Source: CBDTTW01 sp965363675 (GTDB lineage Bacteria > Bacteroidota > Rhodothermia > Rhodothermales > DASSAV01). From it: 13,652 bases of DNA. The translations under genes and the position numbers were made by a program. The notes under the pieces were generated by a model. It had not been told where the DNA came from. It saw nothing but the letters and a program-made list of their open reading frames with translations, and did no database searches. This document shows positions 1 through 5,880 of the stretch, in pieces; position 1 is the first letter of the stretch; every line of letters starts with the position of its first letter. Where the stretch lies: positions 1 to 13,652 of the forward strand of contig CBDTTW010000080.1 in the NCBI GenBank assembly GCA_965363675.1, in the 5' to 3' direction.

Positions 1-27
1 GCCGACCTGCTCGGCTCTGAGCCGTGA
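1..27 (+). CDS. Possible C-terminal tail of an upstream gene (partial)
   Basis: The frame starting at base 1 reads Ala-Asp-Leu-Leu-Gly-Ser-Glu-Pro and stops at TGA 25-27. Seven of its eight sense codons end in G or C, as in the confirmed genes here. The competing frame that stops at 18-20 has mostly A/T third positions. This is too short to identify, and it could be non-coding leader of the next gene. The call rests on codon bias only. Confidence 0.3.
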   Translation, partial: ADLLGSEP

Positions 28-86
28 CCTACCGCCTCCGCCGCTTCCCGCCGCGAAACCCTGTCTCCCCTCACCGGACCCGGCCC

Positions 87-1706
87 ATGAACCAGCCTCT
101 GCGGCGCTCCTGCCTGCTCCTGCTCGCCCTCCTGGTCCCCGCGCCCGCCTTGGCGCAGCCCGCCGGGATCGCACGCGGCCCCGAGGCGGCCCCGCACCGG
201 GGCGTCTACGAAGTCGTGCTCCGGCCGCCCGGCCGCCCCGCCCCCGGCGCCGCCCTCCGCGTCGCCTTCACCCGCCCCGACGGCTCCACGGCGACCGTAG
301 ACGGCTTCTACGACGGCGACGGCGTGTTTCGCGCGCGGGCCTATGCCGACCAGGTAGGGGCGTGGACCTGGCGCGTCGCCTCGGGGCCGCCCGGCCTGCC
401 AGGCCAAACGGGCCGCTTCGCCGTCGCGCCCTCGGCCCTCAAGGGCAAGCTCCGCATTCACCCCGACGACCCCTACCAGTTCGCCTACGACAACGGCGCC
501 TGGTTCCTCCACCTCGGCGACACCGGCTACCGCTACGTCGTCGCCTCGGAGCCGCACTGGCAGCCGTACATCGACCAGGCGGCCGAAATGGGCGCCACGA
601 AAGTGCGCGTCTGGTTCGCCCAGGCGCGCGGCTCCGTCGAAGCGCTCTTCACCCCCGACCGCTCCGCGCTCAACCTCCCGTACTGGCAGGAGATCGACCG
701 CCGCATCCGCTACGCCCTCGAACGCCACCCCGAGGTGCAGCTCCAGCTCATCCCCTACGCCGAAGACACCGACGAGCTGCGGCGCTACGCCGCCGCCGGC
801 GCCTCGGGAGCCATGGCCCGCCGCGTCGCCGCCGAAGCCCAGGCGCGCTGGAGCGCCTTCCCCAACGTGCAGTGGACCATCTCGAACGACCGCGAGATCA
901 TCGCCGAGGGGCCTATGGAAGGGCGGCAGATCACCAGGGCCATCATCGACCGGATCGGGCGCGACATGGCCGCCCGCGAGCCGTGGGGCACGCTCCTCAC
1001 CAACCACCAGTCGCGCTTCGGCGGCTACGACTTCGCCGCCGCCCCCTGGTCGAACATCGTCACCCTCGAAGACCTGGACCAGGTCACGGGCGCCCTCCTT
1101 CTGGAGCACCGCGCCCGAGTCCGGCAGCCGGCCGTGCTCGACGAAGACCGCTACGAATACTGGCGCAACCCGGCGCACGACCGCTACTTCTTCCGGCGCC
1201 TCGTGTGGGCCTCGCTCCTCTCCGGCGGGCACGCCACCTACGGCGGCCTCCGCACCTACGAACCCTACGACGGCGGCCCCACGCGCGGCGTGCAAGGCTA
1301 CTTCGACGCCAACCGCGCCGGCGCCCTCGAACAAGGCGCTCACGACTTCCGCCGCGTCCACGCGTTCTTCCGGGAAAGCGGCCTGACTATGGTCGGCATG
1401 GAGCCCGACGACGCCTTCTGCGGCGCCGACCCGCTGCGCTGGAAGTGCGCGCGCAGCGCCGACGCCTTCCTCCTCTACCTCGCCAACCCGAGCGGCCGCG
1501 CCCCCGCCGACGACGCGCCCGCCGAAGCGCCCCCCGAAGTCTCCTTCACCCTTCCCGAGGGCGCCTTCGCCGCCCGGTGGTTCCACCCTTCCACCGGCCT
1601 GTGGTATGCCGCCGAGCCGCTCGCCGCCGGCCCCCACACGCTCAAGGCCCCCGAAACCCCCGGCGCCCGCAGCGGCGATTGGGTGCTGCTCATGACGCGC
1701 AACTAA
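87..1706 (+). CDS. Secreted DUF5060/DUF4038 glycoside hydrolase (GH140/apiosidase-like)
   Basis: This 539-residue protein is probably an exported retaining-type glycosidase acting on a plant or algal polysaccharide side chain. The ATG at 87 is preferred over the in-frame GTG at 24 because it opens directly with a signal peptide: Arg-Arg at 6-7, a leucine-rich core to about 22, and a likely cut after Ala-Leu-Ala (21-23). Residues about 30-115 look like the DUF5060 beta-sandwich (GAWTWRV near 91-97). Residues about 120-430 look like the DUF4038 TIM barrel (FLHLGDTGYR at 140-149; WTISND at 263-268; VLDEDRYEY at 350-358). A beta tail closes with GDWVLLMT. By analogy with GH140, Asp268 and Glu353 are candidate catalytic carboxylates; this is inference. 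It lies tail to tail with a second protein of the same architecture. Exact GH family and substrate are unknown. No Shine-Dalgarno is visible. Confidence 0.82.
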   Translation: MNQPLRRSCLLLLALLVPAPALAQPAGIARGPEAAPHRGVYEVVLRPPGRPAPGAALRVAFTRPDGSTATVDGFYDGDGVFRARAYADQVGAWTWRVASGPPGLPGQTGRFAVAPSALKGKLRIHPDDPYQFAYDNGAWFLHLGDTGYRYVVASEPHWQPYIDQAAEMGATKVRVWFAQARGSVEALFTPDRSALNLPYWQEIDRRIRYALERHPEVQLQLIPYAEDTDELRRYAAAGASGAMARRVAAEAQARWSAFPNVQWTISNDREIIAEGPMEGRQITRAIIDRIGRDMAAREPWGTLLTNHQSRFGGYDFAAAPWSNIVTLEDLDQVTGALLLEHRARVRQPAVLDEDRYEYWRNPAHDRYFFRRLVWASLLSGGHATYGGLRTYEPYDGGPTRGVQGYFDANRAGALEQGAHDFRRVHAFFRESGLTMVGMEPDDAFCGADPLRWKCARSADAFLLYLANPSGRAPADDAPAEAPPEVSFTLPEGAFAARWFHPSTGLWYAAEPLAAGPHTLKAPETPGARSGDWVLLMTRN

Positions 1707-1736
1707 CCCGCCGGGACGCCGAGAACGCTCGCCGGG
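1707..1736. terminator. Possible weak bidirectional terminator between convergent genes
   Basis: The 30-base gap between the two convergent stop codons contains a short GC hairpin: CGAG 1720-1723, loop AACG, CTCG 1728-1731. Imperfect complementarity continues outward (ACCCG near 1706-1710 against CGGGT near 1733-1737). There is no T tract, so termination is only suggested by position. Confidence 0.25.
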
Positions 1737-3392
1737 TCATCTCTCCGTGAGCAGGAGCAGCCAGTCGCCGGGGCCGGGCGCGTGGAAGGTCTGCACGCCT
1801 CCCGAAGCAAGCCCTTTCTGCACGCGCACCCGCCGGAAGCGCGCCGGGTCGATCCAGACGGCTTTCCGGAGAGCAGGCATGCGCCCCAGGTCGATCGCTG
1901 CGCTTCCGCCTTCGGGAAGGAACGCCACGGCCAGGCGGCCGTCGGGCGTGCGCGCCAGCACGGGCCGCGCCGAGTCGGGCGCGGCCGCTCCTCCGGCGAT
2001 AAGCTCCGGCGCCGGTTCGAGGCGCGTCCAGGGGATGCTGCGGAAAAAAGCCGCCATCGCGCCCACCTGCCGGGCGCTCGGCCACTCCAGCGCCTTTTTC
2101 CAGTGGTCCGGCGTGTCCGCGCGCTCGTTGAATCCCCACAAGCCCCCGTTCGTCCCCCGGACGTGCCGGTCCGTCTCTCCGGCGCCGTAGGTATAGCCCG
2201 CCGCGCCCGAGAGCCAGGAGACGTACCCCAGGCGCCGCACGTCCTTGGCCCGCCAGTTGGGGCCCGCGTCGGAGCCTCGCCCGTCGTACATGGCCTCCAG
2301 ATTCAGCACCGGCTTTGTGGGCGTCATGGCGCGCAGCGTCGCTGTCCACTCGCGGGCCGCCCGGAAAGCATCGTTCACGTTGCCGTTGTGGTGCCCACTC
2401 TGCATCCCATCGAAGTCCAGGTAGGGCTTCGGGTGGTATGCCACAGGGGCGGAGAGGCTCGTGTTTACGTGCTGCGTGATGAGGTGGCGCGCCGTCGCGG
2501 CGCCGAGATAAGCGCCCATTGAATCGTTGACGGCGGCATACTCCGTATCCATGCTCGGCGAGAGCACGACGTGGGAGCCAAACATGCGCCCCGCCACAAA
2601 CCGGGCGAAGCCGCGCGTCGGCATAGGAGCGGCCGGGTCCTTGCCGGAAGGCCGCCCGATGCCGACCAGCATCACCACCATCCCTTTCCGGTTGGCATAC
2701 GCCACCTTTTCATCCACAAGCCGCCAGTACTCCGGATGAGGCTTCCCGGCGACGAAAGAACGGCGGCTTGTCTTCGCCGTATCCTCGGCGGCGGGTGTCA
2801 TCATGATGCGCGCCTGGATCACCGTGAACCCCTGAGCGGCCCGCCGGTTGACGTAATGCCGCCACTCGTCCAGCGTGGCCCCCCAGAGCACGTTCCAGGC
2901 CGTGTCGCCCATCCACAGGAAGGGCGCGCCGTCCGCGTGCGTCAGATAGCGGTCGCCGGGGCGAACCGTGAGAAACCCATGACGCAGAAGCGGATTCCCG
3001 CCGCGGTAAGCGGTCACCGTCACGGCCCCCTGCCGCCCGTGGAGCCCGGCGTCGGTGGCGTCGGAGCAGGTGGTCCGCCAGCGCCAGCGTCCGGGCCTCG
3101 GAAAGGCGGCGCGGAGGCGAAAGCGCTCCGCGCCGTCCCAGAAGGCCGGTCCCTCGAACGTTTCCCCTCCGGGCCCCGTGTACCGAACCTGAACCTGCAC
3201 GCCGTTCACCGGGTCGTCGTACGGCTTTGCCGCATGCAGCGTGTGCTCCCACCGGCTCCATACGGAAACGCGCTGCACGCCGCCCGCCGCGTGCGGCCCC
3301 GCGAAGGCAAAGGCCCCGAACAGGGCGAGCGCCGGAAGCGTCCGCCGTAAGGAAAAGCGTGACCTGCCGGGCCTTGCCGTCGTCGAAAGCAT
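1737..3392 (-). CDS. Secreted DUF5060/DUF4038 glycoside hydrolase with C-terminal beta domain (GH140-like)
   Basis: This 551-residue exported enzyme matches the apiosidase-like (GH140) layout better than its neighbour does. A basic N-terminus (Arg10-Arg17) precedes a hydrophobic stretch (about 19-32) and an Ala/Gly-rich cut region near 35-38. The DUF5060 sandwich spans about 40-130 (FWDGAERFRLRAAFPRPGRW at 84-103). The TIM barrel runs about 140-455, opening with FLWMGDTAWN (158-167), the classic DUF4038 signature. Asp282 (SPSMDTEY) and Glu366 (LNLEAMYDG) are candidate acid/base and nucleophile. They are 84 residues apart, nearly the same spacing as the candidate pair in the convergent neighbour. 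Residues about 460-551 resemble the collagen-binding-like beta domain (PF12904) that often follows DUF4038 and end in GDWLLLLTE. The ATG at 3392 is kept because it supplies the signal peptide. It is divergent from the polysaccharide lyase. The substrate is unknown; GH140 members characterised so far remove apiose from rhamnogalacturonan II. Confidence 0.87.
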   Translation of the reverse strand: MLSTTARPGRSRFSLRRTLPALALFGAFAFAGPHAAGGVQRVSVWSRWEHTLHAAKPYDDPVNGVQVQVRYTGPGGETFEGPAFWDGAERFRLRAAFPRPGRWRWRTTCSDATDAGLHGRQGAVTVTAYRGGNPLLRHGFLTVRPGDRYLTHADGAPFLWMGDTAWNVLWGATLDEWRHYVNRRAAQGFTVIQARIMMTPAAEDTAKTSRRSFVAGKPHPEYWRLVDEKVAYANRKGMVVMLVGIGRPSGKDPAAPMPTRGFARFVAGRMFGSHVVLSPSMDTEYAAVNDSMGAYLGAATARHLITQHVNTSLSAPVAYHPKPYLDFDGMQSGHHNGNVNDAFRAAREWTATLRAMTPTKPVLNLEAMYDGRGSDAGPNWRAKDVRRLGYVSWLSGAAGYTYGAGETDRHVRGTNGGLWGFNERADTPDHWKKALEWPSARQVGAMAAFFRSIPWTRLEPAPELIAGGAAAPDSARPVLARTPDGRLAVAFLPEGGSAAIDLGRMPALRKAVWIDPARFRRVRVQKGLASGGVQTFHAPGPGDWLLLLTER

Positions 3393-3473
3393 GCGTGCGG
3401 AGGGGGTGGGGCTTCAGCCGGGGGAGTGCGCGGCTTCGGGCAGGCGCGCCGAAAGCTTCGAGCGCCGCTCCGG

Positions 3474-3481
3474 CAAAGATA
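3474..3481 (-). promoter_or_regulatory. Bacteroidota-type -7 element for the minus-strand glycosidase
   Basis: On the minus strand the bases read TATCTTTG, a full match to the Bacteroidota -7 consensus TAnnTTTG. It lies about 80 bases upstream of the ATG at 3392, giving a leader of about 75 bases. No convincing -33 TTTG is present at the expected distance, so support comes from one box plus location. Confidence 0.35.
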
Positions 3482-3559
3482 AGGCGCGTTGGGGGAGGGC
3501 CGTAACGCACGCTCCGGATAACGCGCCCCCTGCGGCCCGCCCCCTGCCGGGCAGCGGGC

Positions 3560-3575
3560 GGCAATATGCTTTGCC
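3560..3575. promoter_or_regulatory. Short dyad next to the lyase promoter candidate
   Basis: GGCAA (3560-3564) and TTGCC (3571-3575) form a perfect 5-bp inverted repeat around TATGCT. It ends one base before the -7-like TATCTTGT at 3577. A dyad here could be an operator between the -33 and -7 positions of the lyase promoter. Chance occurrence is quite possible at this length. Confidence 0.25.
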
Positions 3576-3576
3576 C

Positions 3577-3584
3577 TATCTTGT
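3577..3584 (+). promoter_or_regulatory. Possible -7 element for the polysaccharide lyase
   Basis: TATCTTGT resembles TAnnTTTG, with its final two bases changed, and lies 38 bases before the lyase ATG. It resembles the TATCTTKG boxes upstream of the divergent glycosidase and of tRNA-Gln. No clear -33 element is seen. Confidence 0.25.
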
Positions 3585-3621
3585 CAGCATTGCCCCGCAG
3601 AACCCCAAGCCCGCCCCCTCC

Positions 3622-5511
3622 ATGAAACACCCGCGCAAGCCTCGCCTCGCCGCCGCCGGCGCGCTCGTGCTGTGCCTGCTTTGCGCCGGCCCAGCCCTCT
3701 CGCAGCCCGCCCCTCTCCCCGAGGGCTACACCCTCGAAAACCCCATAACCCCGGCCTACCTCCGCAAGAACCTGCGCCGAGACCGGCCCCGCCTCATCAT
3801 GACGCCGGAAACCGTCAGGATGCTCCGGGAGAAAACGCAGTCCGACCCCGTCGTCCGGAACGTCTACCAGGCCGTCCGGCGCAACGCCGAGCAGGTCCGC
3901 GCTAAACCCCTGCTCGAACGGAAACTCACCGGCCGCCGCCTGCTCGGCGTCTCCCGCGACATGCTCCACCGCATGAACGTGCTCGGCGCCGTCTACCTCC
4001 TCGAAAAAGACCGCGCCGCCCTCGAACGCATCAACGACGAGCTGCTGGCGGTCGCCGCCTTCCAGGACTGGAACCCCGCCCACTTCCTGGACGTGGCCGA
4101 GATGTCCATGGCCGTCGCCCTCGCCGTCGATTGGGTCGGCCGCGACCTGCCCCCGGCCACGCTCCAGCAAGCGAAGCAGGCCCTCATCGCCAAAGGCCTC
4201 CGCCCCAGCTTTCCCCCGACCGGAGATCCGGGATGGGCCACAACCAACAACAACTGGAACCAGGTCTGCCACGGCGGCATGATCGCCGCCGCCATCGCCG
4301 TGGCGGACGACGAGCCCGAACTCGCCGCGCGCACGATACGCCGCGCGCTCGACGGCCTACCCTACGCCATGAAAGAGTACGGCCCCGACGGCGTCTACCC
4401 CGAAGGGCCGACCTACTGGGGATACGGCACGGCCTTCACCGTCCTGACGGCCTCGATGCTCCAGAGCGCCCTCGGCTCCGACTTCGGCCTCGCGGCTTCC
4501 CCCGGCTTCCTGGAGAGCGCCGACTTCCTGATGATGAGCACCGCCCCCTCGGGCGGGTACTTCAACTTTGCCGACTCGGGCGACCGGCGCGGCGACGCCG
4601 GCGACTTCACCCTGGCCTGGTTTGCCGCCGAAACCGGCAACCGCACGTACTTCGAAAGAGAGCGGTTCCTGAGCCCGCCCGAGGAAATGGGAACGCTCGC
4701 CCGGCATGCCGGCGCCGGCCTGGTCTGGCTGGCGCAGTTCGCGGAACGCGCCGAGAAAAACCCGCCGCTCGCCTGGAAAGGCGAAGGCCACAACCCCATC
4801 GTCGTGTTTCGCGGCGGTCCGGACGACCCCCGGCGATACTACTTTGCCGGAAAGGGCGGCCGCGGCAGCACCAACCACGGCAATATGGACGCCGGGTCCT
4901 TCGTCTTCGAGATCGACGGCGTCCGGTGGTCCCTCGATCCCGGCAACCAGTCGTACAACGAACTCGAAAGCGCGGGCTTCGACCTCTGGGGCCGATGCCA
5001 GCAGTGCCGGCGGTGGACCCTGCTGACCAAAAACAACTACGGCCACAGCACGCTCACCGTCAACGACTCGCTGCACCGCGTCGACGGCTTCGCCCCGCTC
5101 GCCCGGTTCGACGCCGGCCCGCAGCCCACGGCAAGCTTCGACCTTACCCCCGTCTTCGAAGGCGGGCTCGCCGGCGCCCGGCGCACCTTCACCAAAGAGA
5201 GCGACCGGTCCCTGCTCATCGAAGACACCCTGACCCTCTCGGACGCTTCCCGGTCGGTGACGTGGCAGATGATGACCACCGCCGAGGTCATCCCCACCGC
5301 AAACGGCGCCGTGCTCCGGCAAGACGGCCGAGAGCTGCGCCTGGAGATCCTCGCGCCCGCCGGCGTCGCCGTCTCCGTGGTCTCGCTCGATCCGCCCCCG
5401 CTCGCGCTCGACCGCCGGATCGAGCGCCTGAAACGGCTGGAGATACGCATCCCCGCCTGGCATCTCAAGGCTTCCGACCCCGCGATTCGCGTCCGCCTCG
5501 CCGCCCCCTGA
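3622..5511 (+). CDS. Secreted heparinase II/III-like polysaccharide lyase
   Basis: This 629-residue protein is probably an extracytoplasmic lyase that cleaves uronic-acid-containing polysaccharide by beta-elimination. The ATG at 3622 opens with a signal peptide: basic MKHPRKPR, a hydrophobic core at 10-23, and a likely cut after Ala-Leu-Ser (26-28). In-frame codons upstream lack one and overlap the divergent gene. Residues about 60-380 look like the alpha/alpha toroid, with family motifs NNNWNQVCHGG (209-219) and YPEGPTYWGYGT (259-270); Tyr265 is the likely catalytic tyrosine. From about 385 the beta-sandwich heparinase II/III domain begins. It contains STNHGNMDAGSFVFEIDGV (416-434) with candidate active-site His419, followed by SLDPGNQSYN (437-446). 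PL12, PL15, PL17, PL21 and PL39 share this fold, so the substrate (heparinoid, alginate, ulvan-like, pectic or bacterial) stays open. Its clustering with two secreted glycosidases suggests a shared degradation pathway. Confidence 0.87.
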   Translation: MKHPRKPRLAAAGALVLCLLCAGPALSQPAPLPEGYTLENPITPAYLRKNLRRDRPRLIMTPETVRMLREKTQSDPVVRNVYQAVRRNAEQVRAKPLLERKLTGRRLLGVSRDMLHRMNVLGAVYLLEKDRAALERINDELLAVAAFQDWNPAHFLDVAEMSMAVALAVDWVGRDLPPATLQQAKQALIAKGLRPSFPPTGDPGWATTNNNWNQVCHGGMIAAAIAVADDEPELAARTIRRALDGLPYAMKEYGPDGVYPEGPTYWGYGTAFTVLTASMLQSALGSDFGLAASPGFLESADFLMMSTAPSGGYFNFADSGDRRGDAGDFTLAWFAAETGNRTYFERERFLSPPEEMGTLARHAGAGLVWLAQFAERAEKNPPLAWKGEGHNPIVVFRGGPDDPRRYYFAGKGGRGSTNHGNMDAGSFVFEIDGVRWSLDPGNQSYNELESAGFDLWGRCQQCRRWTLLTKNNYGHSTLTVNDSLHRVDGFAPLARFDAGPQPTASFDLTPVFEGGLAGARRTFTKESDRSLLIEDTLTLSDASRSVTWQMMTTAEVIPTANGAVLRQDGRELRLEILAPAGVAVSVVSLDPPPLALDRRIERLKRLEIRIPAWHLKASDPAIRVRLAAP

Positions 5512-5549
5512 GCCCGCGAAAGCCGCAGCCCCGGGCAGGGAGATAAAAT

Positions 5550-5596
5550 GAAAACAGCCTGGACCCGACGCCGAGCGTCAAATCCAGGCTGTTTTC
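5550..5596. terminator. Bidirectional intrinsic terminator (lyase / tRNA-Gln)
   Basis: GAAAACAGCCTGGA (5550-5563) and TCCAGGCTGTTTTC (5583-5596) are a perfect 14-bp inverted repeat. The 19-base spacer holds its own 5-bp hairpin, GACGC (5567-5571) and GCGTC (5575-5579) around CGA. The A-rich outer arm gives a U-rich 3' side on both strands (TTTTC on plus; TTTTCATTTTAT on minus). It lies 38 bases after the lyase stop and 4 bases beyond the 3' end of the tRNA-Gln gene, so it can end both convergent transcripts. Confidence 0.85.
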
Positions 5597-5600
5597 GGCG

Positions 5601-5673
5601 TTGCCCTGTCAGGAATCGAACCTGAAACCTCATGATCCAGAGTCATGCGCTCTGCCAGTTGAGCTACAGGGCA
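5601..5673 (-). tRNA. tRNA-Gln (anticodon CUG)
   Basis: The minus strand folds into a full 73-base cloverleaf. The acceptor is TGCCCTG pairing with CAGGGCA, including the U1-A72 pair typical of tRNA-Gln. The D stem is GCTC/GAGC, the anticodon stem CATGA/TCATG around loop CTCTGGA (anticodon CTG), and the T stem TCAGG/CCTGA around TTCGATT. The discriminator is A and the CCA end is not encoded (CGC follows), so CCA must be added. It reads CAG codons. A -7-like box lies just upstream and a strong hairpin terminator just downstream, so it is probably transcribed alone. Confidence 0.96.
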
Positions 5674-5880
5674 ATCGTGCAGAGGAAGGCCAAGATACGG
5701 CGCCCCGCCCACCTCGTGCAACCCGCCGCCCTGCCGCTTCGCGCCGTCTTCAAGCAGCGTCCCGAAGCGCCGCCCTGCTCCGCGTAGAATAAGCCGCCCC
5801 CTGGGTGCAATACAGGCGCTCCGTAGCTACCTTTCCGGAACCTCACCCCCCGCGCGTTTCCTCCCTTCCGCCGACCGGCT
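5674..5880. other. Divergent region between tRNA-Gln and the LuxR-family regulator
   Basis: These 207 bases must hold promoters for both flanking genes. For the regulator the best -7 candidate is TACCTTTC (5828-5835), about 45 bases before its ATG, with no clear -33 element. An 11-base direct repeat (CGCCGCCCTGC at 5724-5734 and 5768-5778) and a 7-bp inverted repeat (CGCTTCG 5735-5741, CGAAGCG 5763-5769) are present. They could bind a regulator or be GC-rich chance. No coding frame is convincing. Confidence 0.35.
5690..5697 (-). promoter_or_regulatory. -7 promoter element of tRNA-Gln
   Basis: On the minus strand, TATCTTGG matches the Bacteroidota -7 consensus TAnnTTTG with one change. It lies 16 bases before the first tRNA base, a good distance for a short 5' leader. 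A GTTG, a possible -33 element, occurs 21 bases further upstream. Confidence 0.45.

Larger units (their letters stand above)
3393..3621. promoter_or_regulatory. Divergent intergenic region between glycosidase and lyase genes
   Basis: These 229 bases separate the start codons of the minus-strand glycosidase and the plus-strand lyase, so promoters for both should lie here. Two -7-like elements and a 5-bp dyad, listed separately, are the only signals I find. Neither gene has a Shine-Dalgarno before its ATG. Plus-strand open frame extends upstream through this region to 3241, but it has no signal peptide and overlaps the divergent gene. Confidence 0.5.

Noticed and set aside
362..1750. Long plus-strand open frame inside the first glycosidase
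   Set aside because: It reads as Arg/Pro/Ala-rich low-complexity protein, a frame-shadow of the GC-rich real gene, which has a signal peptide and recognisable domains.
3241..3621. In-frame N-terminal extension of the polysaccharide lyase
   Set aside because: The extension would place a signal peptide at residue 128 and overlap the divergent gene. The ATG at 3622 begins exactly at the signal peptide.
2710..4272. 520-codon minus-strand open frame across the divergent promoter region
   Set aside because: It overlaps two well-supported genes, has Gly/Arg/Ala-rich composition and no recognisable domain. The gap it crosses is best explained as a divergent promoter.
4131..5546. Plus-strand open frame inside the lyase gene
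   Set aside because: Arg/Pro-rich shadow frame with no family signature.
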